Origin: Streptomyces sp. WMMC500
GTDB taxonomy: Bacteria > Actinomycetota > Actinomycetes > Streptomycetales > Streptomycetaceae
Length of the DNA: 64,000 bases
Direction: 5' to 3'
Assembly: GCF_027497195.1 (NCBI RefSeq)
Contig: NZ_CP114905.1
Coordinates: 8,224,001-8,288,000 of the forward strand
Below are positions 24,209 through 32,381 of this stretch, in pieces (the stretch's first letter is position 1; each line of letters begins with the position of its first letter). The position numbers and the translations under genes are program-made. The notes under the pieces were generated by a model that saw only the letters and a program-made list of their open reading frames with translations, was not told the origin of the DNA and did not search any database.

Positions 24209-25765
24209 ATGTCCCTGCGCAGCAGCTACGACGCCGTCGTCGTCGGCGGCGGTCACAACGGGCTCGTCGCCGCCGCCTACCTCGCCCGTGCCGGGCGTTC
24301 CGTGCTCGTGCTGGAGCGCCTCGACCGCACCGGCGGCGCCGCCGTCTCCGCCCGTACGTTCCCCGGCGTCGACGCCCGGCTGTCGCGTTACTCGTACCTC
24401 GTCAGCCTGCTGCCCCGCGCCATCGTCGACGACCTCGGGCTGAGCTTCGCCGTGCGCCGGCGCGCCGTCTCCTCCTACACCCCGGCCGTACGCGACGGCC
24501 GTCCCACCGGCCTCCTCGTCGAGACCGACGCCGGCTCCGCCACCCGGGCGGCCTTCGCCGCCCTGACCGGCGACGACCGGGAGTTCGACGCCTGGCGGCG
24601 GTTCTACGGGATGACGCGGCACGTCGCCGGGCGCGTCTTCCCCACTCTCACCGAGCCCCTGCCCACCCGCGGGGAGCTGCGCGCCCGCGTCGGCGACGAC
24701 GACGCCTGGCGCGCGCTCTTCGAGGAGCCCCTGGGCCGGTGTGTCGAGGCGGCGTTCGCCGACGACCTCGTGCGCGGCGTCGTGCTCACCGACGGGCTCA
24801 TCGGCACCTTCGCCTCCGCCCACGACCCGTCCCTCGCCCAGAACCGCTGCTTCCTCTACCACGTCATCGGCGGCGGCACCGGGGACTGGGACGTGCCCGT
24901 CGGCGGCATGGGCGCGTTGACCGACGCCCTCGCCGGCGCCGCCCGGTCGGCCGGCGCGGAGATCGTCACCGGACACGAGGCCGTCGCCCTGCACACGGAC
25001 GGCGCGCAGGCGGAGGTCACGTACCGGACGGCGGAGGGAGAGGGGACCGTCGCCGCGCGTACCGTGCTCGTCGGCGCCTCCCCCGTCGCCCTCGCCGAGC
25101 TGCTGGGGGAGGAGCCGCCGCGCCCCGCCGCCGAGGGCGCGCAGCTCAAGGTGAACATGCTGCTGCGGCGGCTGCCGCGGCTGCGGGACGAGCGCGTCGA
25201 TCCGCGGCGGGCCTTCGCCGGCACGTTCCACGTCGCCGAGGGCTACGCGGACCTGGAGACCGCCTACCGCGAGGCCGCCGCCGGCGGGCTGCCGCAGGCG
25301 CCGCCCTCAGAGGTCTACTGCCACTCGCTGACCGACCCGTCGATCCTCGGCGACGACCTGGTCCGCGACGGCTACCAGACCCTGACCCTCTTCGGCCTGC
25401 ACGCCCCCGCCCGCCTGTTCGCCGAGGACAACGACGCCGCACGGGAGGCGTTGCTCCGCGCCACCCTCGCCCAACTCGACGCCCACCTCGCCGAGCCCCT
25501 GGCCGACTGCCTGGCCACGGACGCCGAGGGCCGCCCCTGCATCGAGGCGAAGTCCCCGCTCGACCTGGAGCGGGACGTGCGGCTCCCGGGCGGCAACATC
25601 TTCCACCGCGAGCTGGCGTTCCCGTACGCGACGGAGGAGACGGGCCGGTGGGGCGTCGAGACGAAGCACGCGAACGTGCTGCTGTGCGGCGCGGGCGCGG
25701 TACGGGGCGGGGGCGTGAGCGGGATCCCGGGGCACAACGCGGCGATGGCGGCGCTGGGGCGGTAG
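24209..25765 (+). CDS. FAD-dependent phytoene-desaturase-like oxidoreductase
   Basis: 518 aa, ATG 24209. The N-terminus is a dinucleotide-binding fold, DAVVVGGGHNGLVAAAYLARAG, followed by the acid in VLVLERLDRTGG. VPVGGMGALTDALAGAA and the C-terminal GAGAVRGGGVSGIPGHNAA are the FAD-contacting ends of the phytoene dehydrogenase/FAD amine oxidase superfamily. No carotenoid genes are nearby, so it may act on another isoprenoid or amine. It ends in a bulged hairpin terminator before a convergent gene. Confidence 0.88.
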   Translation: MSLRSSYDAVVVGGGHNGLVAAAYLARAGRSVLVLERLDRTGGAAVSARTFPGVDARLSRYSYLVSLLPRAIVDDLGLSFAVRRRAVSSYTPAVRDGRPTGLLVETDAGSATRAAFAALTGDDREFDAWRRFYGMTRHVAGRVFPTLTEPLPTRGELRARVGDDDAWRALFEEPLGRCVEAAFADDLVRGVVLTDGLIGTFASAHDPSLAQNRCFLYHVIGGGTGDWDVPVGGMGALTDALAGAARSAGAEIVTGHEAVALHTDGAQAEVTYRTAEGEGTVAARTVLVGASPVALAELLGEEPPRPAAEGAQLKVNMLLRRLPRLRDERVDPRRAFAGTFHVAEGYADLETAYREAAAGGLPQAPPSEVYCHSLTDPSILGDDLVRDGYQTLTLFGLHAPARLFAEDNDAAREALLRATLAQLDAHLAEPLADCLATDAEGRPCIEAKSPLDLERDVRLPGGNIFHRELAFPYATEETGRWGVETKHANVLLCGAGAVRGGGVSGIPGHNAAMAALGR

Positions 25766-25771
25766 GCCGGA

Positions 25772-25799
25772 GGGCGCCCGGCGCGGCGCCGGCGCGCCC
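25772..25799. terminator. Hairpin terminator between convergent genes
   Basis: GGGCGC-CCGGC (72-82), loop GCGGC, GCCGG-c-GCGCCC: 11 bp with a single bulged C. It lies 6 nt after the oxidoreductase stop and 9 nt before the serine hydrolase 3' end, so it can serve both directions. Confidence 0.6.
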
Positions 25800-25808
25800 G
25801 CCCCGCCC

Positions 25809-27617
25809 TCAGTCCGCCGACGCCGTCCAGCCGTCGAGCTGCACCCGCTCCGCGTCGCCCCGGCGCCCGTCGTCGAACAGCACCCGGTGCCCGTCCCGCA
25901 CGCGTACGTCGTCCACGTACACCCCGCGCCCGACGTACTGGCGGTCCGTCACATACCGCCACCGCAGCCGCACCGGCCGCCCGTGCCACGCGCCCAGCTC
26001 CGCGGACGCCCGGTGCCACACCCGCCCGGACCACCCGTCCGCCGTGCCCTCCGGATGCTCCCGCACACCGCCGCCACCGCGCAGGCGGCGGCTCGTGAAC
26101 GGCACCGGCTCCCACGTCCCGCCGTCGTCCGCCGACGCCTCCAGGTGCACCTTGTCCCACTGCGGCTCGGTGTCCCACCACAGCGCGAACTCCAGCTCCG
26201 CCCGCGGGTCCCGCACCGTCACCGCGGGCAGGGTGAGCGTGGCCGTCTTCTGGTTCGCCATTCCGCCGAACCACGCCGTGCGCCCGTCCGCAGGCCGTAC
26301 CGCCACCGCGCGCGCCAGGTTCGTCCCCGCCGCCGCCCGCGGCGCGCTGCCGGAGCGCCAGTTGCGCACGGGGTGCACGGAGTTGCCGAGGAGGACGAGG
26401 AACGTGTCGGTCGTCGGGTCGATGACCAGCGCCGTGCCGGTGAAGCCGGTGTGCCCGGCCGATCCCGGGGTGGCCATGGCGCCCATGAACCAGTGCTGGT
26501 ACAGCTCGAAGCCGAGCCCGTGCTCGTCACCCGGGAAGTCCGAGTTGAAGTCGGTGAACATCAACTCCACCGACTCGCGCCGGAGAATCCGCGTCCGCCC
26601 GTAGGCGCCGCCGTTCAGCAGGGTGCGGCAGAGGACCGCCAGATCCCACGCGGTGGAGAACAGCCCGGCGTGCCCGGCGACCCCGCCGAAGGAGTACGCG
26701 TTCTCGTCGTGCACCTCGCCCCGCACCATCCCGCGGTCCAGCCCCGACCACGGCTTGCGCGCGTCCTCGGTGGCGGCGATGCGGGGCAGCCACTCGGCGG
26801 GCGGGTTGTAGCGGGTGTGGCTCAGACCGAGGGGTCCGGTGATCTCGTCGGCGAGGAGCCGGTCCAGGGGTCTGCCCGTGATCTTCTCCAGGACGAGCTG
26901 GAGGCTGATCAGGTTGAGGTCGGAGTAGAGGTACTTCGTCCCGGGCGGGTTGACGGGCGCCTCCCGCCACAGCCGGGCGAGCTTCGCCTCCCACGTCGGC
27001 TCCGCGTACAGCGGGATCCAGGAGGTGAACCCGGAGGTGTGCGTCAGGAGCTGGAGGACGGTGACGTCCTGCTTGCCCGCGGCGCCGAACTCGGGGAGGT
27101 AGGAGGCCACGGTGGCGTCGAGCGCGAGCGCGCCGCGCTCGATCTGCTGGACGGCGAGGAGGGAGGTGAAGAGCTTGGAGACGGAGGCGAGGTCGAAGAC
27201 GGTGTCCATCGACATGTCGACTTGCTGCTCCTGGGGCAGCTCGACGCCCGTGTCGGTGGCCTCGTCGTACGCCGCGTAGCGCACGGCCTTCCCGATCGCC
27301 CGCTCCAGCGCGACCGTACGCCCGCGCCCGGCGAGAACGACGGCCCCCGCGTACCAGGGGTACTTCGGGGACGGCCCGAGGAACGTCTCGGCGTCGGCGA
27401 CCAGTTGCCGCAGGTGCGGCTCCAGCAGCCCGGCACGCGCGGCGCTTCCCCGCCGCAGCACGGGCGCCGCACCGCCGGCCGTCGTTTCCGCGGCGTGAGC
27501 GGGCAGGCCGGTGGAACCGGGGACCACGAAGAGCGCACCTCCAGTAGCGAGTACACCGGCGGCGAAGCGCCGCCGGTCCAAACGGTCCCATCCTCTGCCA
27601 GACGGTGCGTTCGTCAT
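25809..27617 (-). CDS. Tat-exported serine hydrolase (beta-lactamase/penicillin-binding-protein-like)
   Basis: 602 aa from ATG 27617 with GGAGGGG upstream. A twin-arginine signal (RLDRRRFAAGVLATGGALFV) is followed by a probable cleavage after LPAHA. The class C beta-lactamase-like domain has the nucleophile motif SVSK (S145, K148) and YSDLN (231-235) in place of Y-x-N. The C-terminal part, about 130 residues, is a beta-sandwich accessory domain (WWDTEPQWDKVHLEASADDG) resembling the MAM/immune-inhibitor type that binds sugars or surfaces. It is expected to act as a secreted esterase or DD-peptidase. Confidence 0.88.
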   Translation of the reverse strand: MTNAPSGRGWDRLDRRRFAAGVLATGGALFVVPGSTGLPAHAAETTAGGAAPVLRRGSAARAGLLEPHLRQLVADAETFLGPSPKYPWYAGAVVLAGRGRTVALERAIGKAVRYAAYDEATDTGVELPQEQQVDMSMDTVFDLASVSKLFTSLLAVQQIERGALALDATVASYLPEFGAAGKQDVTVLQLLTHTSGFTSWIPLYAEPTWEAKLARLWREAPVNPPGTKYLYSDLNLISLQLVLEKITGRPLDRLLADEITGPLGLSHTRYNPPAEWLPRIAATEDARKPWSGLDRGMVRGEVHDENAYSFGGVAGHAGLFSTAWDLAVLCRTLLNGGAYGRTRILRRESVELMFTDFNSDFPGDEHGLGFELYQHWFMGAMATPGSAGHTGFTGTALVIDPTTDTFLVLLGNSVHPVRNWRSGSAPRAAAGTNLARAVAVRPADGRTAWFGGMANQKTATLTLPAVTVRDPRAELEFALWWDTEPQWDKVHLEASADDGGTWEPVPFTSRRLRGGGGVREHPEGTADGWSGRVWHRASAELGAWHGRPVRLRWRYVTDRQYVGRGVYVDDVRVRDGHRVLFDDGRRGDAERVQLDGWTASAD

Positions 27618-27752
27618 GATTCCGACCCCTCCTGAAAGAATCCTTCCGGGCGCCGCGCGAACGGTGAAACTTTCTGCCAGGGGGTGGGTGATGTCAAGAC
27701 CACCGGACAACGGCGGTGGCGGGTCCGGCACCGGGCCTTCGGGGATGCCGCC

Positions 27753-28121
27753 TCACTCCGGTACGAGACAGAACGGATGGCCCGCCGGGTCCGCGTACAC
27801 GCCCCAGTCGCCCTCGTCCCGCAGAACCGTCGCGCCGGCCGCCAGCGCGTCGCGCTCGGCCGCCTCCAGATCGTCCACGGCGATGTCCAGGTGCACCTGC
27901 TGCGGGTGGGCGGGGTCCGGCCAGCGCGGCGGCCGGTGGTCCCCGGACCGCTGGAAGCCCAGCACCCCGCCGTCCGGCAGGTGCAGCGTGGACCAGTCGT
28001 CGTCGAGGGACCAGCGGCGGTCGGCGCGGTCGACCTCGCCGCCGAGGAGGGCCTGGTAGAACGCGGCGAGTTCCCGGGGCCGCGGGCAGTCGAGCACGAG
28101 GCACTGCAAACTGCGCGTCAT
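27753..28121 (-). CDS. VOC (glyoxalase/bleomycin-resistance fold) protein
   Basis: 122 aa. It has the two beta-alpha-beta-beta-beta units of the vicinal oxygen chelate superfamily: LQCLVLDCPRPRELAAFYQALLG and QQVHLDIAVDDLEAAERDAL, then GVYADPAGHPFCLVPE. The metal-ligand pattern is degenerate, as in many streptomycete members. Function cannot be assigned beyond the fold; it could bind a small ligand or antibiotic. It appears to start on a leaderless transcript. Confidence 0.85.
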   Translation of the reverse strand: MTRSLQCLVLDCPRPRELAAFYQALLGGEVDRADRRWSLDDDWSTLHLPDGGVLGFQRSGDHRPPRWPDPAHPQQVHLDIAVDDLEAAERDALAAGATVLRDEGDWGVYADPAGHPFCLVPE

Positions 28122-28127
28122 GCCCCG

Positions 28128-28133
28128 ACCCTA
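28128..28133 (-). promoter_or_regulatory. -10 element TAGGGT, probable leaderless promoter of the VOC gene
   Basis: Reading leftward, TAGGGT ends 6 nt before the ATG at 28121. No other ribosome-binding site is present. Confidence 0.45.
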
Positions 28134-28184
28134 CGCCGCGCGCGGAACGCGGCCGGGCGACTTGCGCGCGCAGGGAGTAACCCC

Positions 28185-28200
28185 CGGGTCGACCGACCCG
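28185..28200 (-). terminator. Hairpin just after the phosphotransferase gene
   Basis: CGGGTC-gacc-GACCCG, perfect 6-bp arms, immediately downstream of the leftward gene ending at 28202. Confidence 0.45.
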
Positions 28201-28201
28201 C

Positions 28202-28852
28202 TCACCCGCCCAGCGCCCGCCGGAGCCGACGCGCCTCCGCCGGCGTGAGGTTGGGGTCGGCCAGCCGGGCAGGGAGTACGCGGGCGTAGCCGGGGGCGGC
28301 GTCCGTGGCGGTCGTGCGGAGCAGGGCGCGCAGCAGGACCCGTACGCCGAGGCCCTCCGGCGGGGCGAGTTCGGCGCCGCGCAGGATGCACACCGTCATC
28401 GCCACGTCGCAGGCCGGGTCGCCCGCGGCGGCGTTGCACCAGTCAACGACGTACGGGCCGCGGGCGGTGAGTATCACGTTGTCCGGGTGCAGATCGAGAT
28501 GGAGCACCCGGTCGCCGCTGCCGGAGGCGGGGGAGGGCGGCAGGAACGCCGGGGCGGGCACGGCGTGCAGGCTGTCGTGCAGCCGGGCGAGCATCCGCCC
28601 GTACGCGCTCCAGCGCCACGGGCGGCGGCGCAGCGCGGTGAGCATGGTCGGCCCTTCGAGGCGGTCCAGCACCTGGTCCGTGGCGTTCGCGTCGTACACG
28701 CGCGGCACGGGGAAGCCCTGTTCGCCGAGGTAGGTCATCAGCCGGCCCTCCGCCTCGGCCCTCGCCGGACCCCCCGCCCGGTACCGCCGCAGGACCCGGC
28801 CGTCGGCCAGCGCGTAAACGTCGGCGTCTCGTCCCCGCCCGATCAGCTCCAT
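28202..28852 (-). CDS. Aminoglycoside phosphotransferase (APH)-fold protein
   Basis: 216 aa. A kinase-like fold with a reduced N-lobe (MELIGRGRDADVYALADGRVLRRY). The catalytic loop is LHLDLHPDNVIL, H-x-D-x-x-x-x-N. The metal-binding segment is VVDWCNAAAGDPACDVA, with the DFG-equivalent Asp. All catalytic residues look intact. The substrate is unknown; most chromosomal members phosphorylate sugars, choline-like compounds or antibiotics. It is divergent from the nuclease-like gene. Confidence 0.87.
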   Translation of the reverse strand: MELIGRGRDADVYALADGRVLRRYRAGGPARAEAEGRLMTYLGEQGFPVPRVYDANATDQVLDRLEGPTMLTALRRRPWRWSAYGRMLARLHDSLHAVPAPAFLPPSPASGSGDRVLHLDLHPDNVILTARGPYVVDWCNAAAGDPACDVAMTVCILRGAELAPPEGLGVRVLLRALLRTTATDAAPGYARVLPARLADPNLTPAEARRLRRALGG

Positions 28853-28934
28853 CCCCGCGACTCTCGCACATCATTCCGGTCTCGTAGAGATAGCCTCTGA
28901 TCGGAAAGCAGGCCCGTGGTAGGGATACGAACGC

Positions 28935-29777
28935 ATGATCCGCGTCATGACCTGGAATCTCTGGTGGCGCTTCGGGCCGTGGCAGGAGCGGAGCAAGGCC
29001 ATCCTCCAGATCCTCCGCGACGAGCGCCCGGACGTCGTCGGGCTGCAGGAGGTCTGGGGCCGGGACCGGGACAACCTCGCCGGGTGGCTCGCGAGCGAGC
29101 TGGGCATGCACTGGGCCTGGGCGCCCTCGCCGGAGCCCGGGCGGTGGCAGCGGCGTATCGACGATCCCGCGGTCGACGTCGGCAACGCCGTGCTGAGCCG
29201 CTGGCCGATCACGGAGCAGGAGACCGTCGTGCTGCCCGCGGGTGAGGAGGAACCGGACGGCCAGCAGGCGCTGTACGCGCGCGTGGCCGCGCCCGGCGGC
29301 GTGACGGTGCCGTTCTTCACCACCCACCTCATCTCCTATCCCCACGCCTCCGCCACCCGCTGCGCCCAGGTCTCCGCGCTCGCCCGGTTCGTCCACGAGC
29401 GGCGCGGCGACGGGGACTTCCCGCCCGTGGTCACCGGCGACTTCAACGCCGAGCCCGACTCCGACGAGATGCGGCTGCTCTGCGGCACGAAGACCGCGCC
29501 CGTCGTCCGCGGGCAGGTCTTCCTCGACACCTGGCGCTACGCCCATCCGACCGCCGTCGGCGCGACGTGGGACCTGGCCAACCCCTATGCCGCACGGACC
29601 CTGGAGTGGCACTCGCGGATCGACTACGTGCTGGTGGGGCCGCCCGGTCCGGCGGGGGAGGGGCACGTGCGGGGCGTGCGGCGGGCGGGGGACGGCGCGG
29701 TCGAGGGAGTGTGGGCGTCGGACCACTGCGGGGTCGTCGCCGACCTGGCCACGGACGCCGGCGGACGCGGGGCCTGA
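28935..29777 (+). CDS. Endonuclease/exonuclease/phosphatase family protein
   Basis: 280 aa. The family motifs appear in order: MTWNLWWRFGPW (N at the metal site), DVVGLQEVWG (catalytic Glu), TGDFNAEPDSDE, RIDYVLVG and VWASDHCGVVADL (terminal Asp-His pair). It may hydrolyse phosphodiesters in nucleic acid or a lipid headgroup. No signal peptide is seen. An alternative ATG lies four codons inside; the upstream one follows AGGGA. Confidence 0.9.
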   Translation: MIRVMTWNLWWRFGPWQERSKAILQILRDERPDVVGLQEVWGRDRDNLAGWLASELGMHWAWAPSPEPGRWQRRIDDPAVDVGNAVLSRWPITEQETVVLPAGEEEPDGQQALYARVAAPGGVTVPFFTTHLISYPHASATRCAQVSALARFVHERRGDGDFPPVVTGDFNAEPDSDEMRLLCGTKTAPVVRGQVFLDTWRYAHPTAVGATWDLANPYAARTLEWHSRIDYVLVGPPGPAGEGHVRGVRRAGDGAVEGVWASDHCGVVADLATDAGGRGA

Positions 29778-29894
29778 ACCACCCCGCCGCACCGCCCGCC
29801 ACCACCCTTCCCGGTCCCTCTATCGTGGCCTGTTCCGTCGCCCGCCGTCCTGGATACCCTGGCTGCGGACGACGCTCACCGGGAGGAGCAGGAC

Positions 29895-30134
29895 GTGGCC
29901 AACAGCACCACTCAGCAGCCGGCGGCGGGCAGCGGGAAACCGCAGCTCGATCTGACAGGCGCCACGTGGCAGTCGAGCAGCCAGGGGGTGGGAGACGTCG
30001 AGATCGCGTTCGTGGAGGGCTACATCGCCATGCGCGACGGGCGCAACCCGGAAGGGCCCGCGCTGATCTTCACCCCGGGGGAGTGGCGTGCCTTCGTCCT
30101 CGGCGCCCGTGACGGGGAGTTCGACCTGACCTGA
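29895..30134 (+). CDS. DUF397 protein (orphan)
   Basis: 79 aa, GTG 29895 behind GGGAGGAG. It matches DUF397 in its WQSSSQGVGDVEIAFVEGYIAMRDG and LIFTPGEWRAFVLGARDGEFD segments. DUF397 genes are very abundant in streptomycetes and usually sit next to an XRE-type regulator in Scr1/Scr2-like or WhiJ-type pairs. No such partner is adjacent here, so this copy is an orphan. Confidence 0.9.
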   Translation: MANSTTQQPAAGSGKPQLDLTGATWQSSSQGVGDVEIAFVEGYIAMRDGRNPEGPALIFTPGEWRAFVLGARDGEFDLT

Positions 30135-30197
30135 CCCGTCACCCCGGCCCGTCCGGCACATCCGCCGCATCCGTCACCGCGGCCGCGGCCCGGCGGG

Positions 30198-30917
30198 TCA
30201 CGCCAGCACGGCGCAGCCCCGCTCGCGCAGCGCGACGAGCGGGGCTTCGGTGCCTGCGACCTCGTTCCAGCGCAGATCCAGTTTCTCGAGCGCGGGCAGG
30301 TGCGCCAGCCACGGCGGGACGTCGCGGATCGCGTTGGCCCGCAGATCGAGGCGGCGCAGCAGCGGCAGCCCGGCCACGGCGGCGGGCACGGCCCGCAGCG
30401 CGTTCTCGCGCAGCTCCAGCTCGCGCAGGTCGCGCAGGTCCGCCGCCGAGTCGGGCAGTTCCGTGAGCGCGTTGCCGCGCAGCCACAGCTCGCGCAGGCG
30501 GGACAGCCGCCCGATCGACTCCGGCAGCCCGGTCAGCCCGCAGTGCTGCGCGCGCAGCTCCAGCAGGCCCGCCATGTCGCCGAGCTCCTCGGGCAGGGCG
30601 GCGAGGGGGTTCTCGCCGACGTTGAGGTAGCTCAGCGTGCGCAGCCGGCCGAGCGCGGCGGGAAGCCGGGTCAGCCGGTTGTCGTGCAGGTACAGGCAGC
30701 GGGTCAGGGCGGGCAGCGACCCGATGGCCTCCGGCACCGCGGCGAGCGCGTTGTGCCCGAGGTCCAGGGTGTGCAGCCGGGTCAGGGCGGCGATGTCGTC
30801 CGGGACGTGCGTCAGCTCGTTGCCGGCCAGGACGAGCACTTCCGCGCCCGTCTCGCGCCACACCTCCGGCGGTACGGCGGTGAGGCCGGACCGCCGGAGG
30901 TGCACCGCCCGGGTCAC
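30198..30917 (-). CDS. Leucine-rich repeat protein
   Basis: 239 aa, nearly all leucine-rich repeats of 23 residues of the L-x-x-L-x-L-x-x-N-x-L-x-x-[LV]-P type (LHTLDLGHNALAAVPEAIG, LSYLNVGENPLAALPEELG, and so on). There are nine or ten repeats and no catalytic domain. One repeat (ALTRCLYLHDNRL) has an extra residue. Start GTG 30917 overlaps the upstream stop (GTGA), so the two leftward genes are coupled. Probably a protein-interaction scaffold; cytoplasmic, no signal peptide. Confidence 0.87.
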   Translation of the reverse strand: MTRAVHLRRSGLTAVPPEVWRETGAEVLVLAGNELTHVPDDIAALTRLHTLDLGHNALAAVPEAIGSLPALTRCLYLHDNRLTRLPAALGRLRTLSYLNVGENPLAALPEELGDMAGLLELRAQHCGLTGLPESIGRLSRLRELWLRGNALTELPDSAADLRDLRELELRENALRAVPAAVAGLPLLRRLDLRANAIRDVPPWLAHLPALEKLDLRWNEVAGTEAPLVALRERGCAVLA

Positions 30918-31696
30918 GGCCAGGGGCCCAGTTCGGGCAGCCGTCCGTCGAGCCGCTGGTGCGGCTGGCGGCCCGCAAGCCATGCGGCGAGGTCCGTGAG
31001 CCGGCCCCTGACCACCGGCGCGCGGCCGGCGGTGTCTTCACCGCTGCCCGCACCGCCGTCGTCACCGCTGTGTTCACCGCCGGGCTCGCCGCCGTCGGCG
31101 CGGACATCCCCGGCGCCGAACGTGTGGCGTACGCGCCCGTCCGATTCGACCAGCGTGAGCCCCGCGGGCGCCCGCGGGGCGAGGAACTCGAAGAGGTGCA
31201 GGCACAGCTCGCGCGGCCAGGCCGCCGAGCAGGTCGCCAGGTTCGCGTCCGCGGTGTGCACTTCCAGCTCGCGCCACCAGCAGTGCAGGGCGCCCAGCAG
31301 GTCGCCGTCGCGATAGCGCACCGGGCGGTCCCAGTCCGTGTCTCCCACCGACCCCCAGACGGTCTCCGCGTCCGCCAGGGTGGCCGTGACCGCCGCGGTC
31401 AACTCCGCGGCGCTTCGTACCGCACCGGCCTCGATACCCGCGTCGCGGGCCGGCCGGCCGCCGTCGTACACCTCGATCAGCTCGCCCTTCAGGGCGTACC
31501 GCGCCTGGCGGGTGAGCGCCCGGCCGATGCCTTCGATGTGCGACAGCACGTGTGCGCGTGTCCAGCCCGGCAGTCTGGACGATCCGCGCGCTTTCTCTTC
31601 GGTGAGCTCTGCCAGCGCGATGCGCAGCCGTTCGTGCCCGTCCAGCACGTACGCCCACACCTCCGGTCCCCGCAGCAGGCCCCCGGCCAGCGCCAT
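30914..31696 (-). CDS. Maleylpyruvate isomerase-type, mycothiol-dependent enzyme family protein
   Basis: 260 aa, ATG 31696 with GAGGAGGGG upstream. The N-terminal MDMPI/DinB-like four-helix domain has LPGWTRAHVLSHIEGIG with the first metal-binding histidine and glutamate. WRELEVHTADANL supplies the rest of the divalent-metal site. A C-terminal extension contains a Gly/Asp/Glu-rich loop (about 195-220), consistent with a short insertion. The family includes mycothiol-dependent maleylpyruvate isomerase and S-transferases. The exact substrate is unknown. Confidence 0.85.
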   Translation of the reverse strand: MALAGGLLRGPEVWAYVLDGHERLRIALAELTEEKARGSSRLPGWTRAHVLSHIEGIGRALTRQARYALKGELIEVYDGGRPARDAGIEAGAVRSAAELTAAVTATLADAETVWGSVGDTDWDRPVRYRDGDLLGALHCWWRELEVHTADANLATCSAAWPRELCLHLFEFLAPRAPAGLTLVESDGRVRHTFGAGDVRADGGEPGGEHSGDDGGAGSGEDTAGRAPVVRGRLTDLAAWLAGRQPHQRLDGRLPELGPWP

Positions 31697-31824
31697 CCGA
31701 CCCCTCCTCTGTCGTCGACGGAGAGACCTTACTCGCGCGGCGGCCTCCGTACGCCTCTTCCGGCAATGCCGGATCGGCAGTACGGCGCAGACCGCCCCGG
31801 GGACCGGTGGTGCCGGGGGACCCG

Positions 31825-31830
31825 TACGAT
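31825..31830 (+). promoter_or_regulatory. -10 element TACGAT, probable leaderless promoter
   Basis: TACGAT ends 6 nt before ATG 31837, and there is no Shine-Dalgarno in between. Confidence 0.5.
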
Positions 31831-31836
31831 TGGTGC

Positions 31837-32340
31837 ATGGCATTTCTCCGCCGCCGCAGCAGCGCCGCCAAGCCCGCGGGCCCGGACTTCGACGTCCTGG
31901 CCATGGACCCGGGCGACTGGCCCGGCGACCTCGGCGCCGGCCTGCTGCCCGGGCCGGACGGGAGCTGCCAGGGGGTCTTTCTGCGGTACGACCTGTTCGG
32001 CGGCCGGGGCCCCGCGATGATCATCGGCAACCTGCCGGAGGGCTCGCCCGCGCGGGACGTGCCCGAGGGGCAGCCGCCCTTCGAGGTGGCGCAACTGCTG
32101 CTGGCGCTGGAGCACGAGGAGCCGGTGACCGTCACCGAGGTCGAGGACGCGCCCGTGATGCAGGGCGACAATCTGCTGATCGTGCGCCGCCTCAAGCTCT
32201 CCGAGAGCCGCGTCGCCTGCGTGCAGTTCGACCGCAGCGACAACGTGCTCGTCACCATCGCGGCCTGGGACCGGCCGATCTCCGAGGATCTGTACGCGCT
32301 GCTCAAGCCGCTGCCCGCGGAGCTGTTCCAGCAGGGCTGA
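31837..32340 (+). CDS. Conserved actinomycete protein, 167 aa, function unknown
   Basis: It starts MAFLRRRSSAAKPAGPDFDV and continues with GDLGAGLLPGPDGSCQGVFL, IIGNLPEGSPARD and LLIVRRLKLSESRVACVQFD. The composition is ordinary for a soluble cytoplasmic protein, with no signal peptide or membrane segment. I recall nearly identical proteins as conserved hypotheticals across Streptomyces, which points to an important but uncharacterised role. It is convergent with the amidase after a 41-nt gap. Confidence 0.78.
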   Translation: MAFLRRRSSAAKPAGPDFDVLAMDPGDWPGDLGAGLLPGPDGSCQGVFLRYDLFGGRGPAMIIGNLPEGSPARDVPEGQPPFEVAQLLLALEHEEPVTVTEVEDAPVMQGDNLLIVRRLKLSESRVACVQFDRSDNVLVTIAAWDRPISEDLYALLKPLPAELFQQG

Positions 32341-32381
32341 AACCCCGCCCCCGACCGGCAACGCGCGTGCACGGCGCGCAC

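Noticed and set aside
29778..29894. Small gene between the nuclease-like and DUF397 genes
   Set aside because: No frame has a plausible start, ribosome-binding site and composition.
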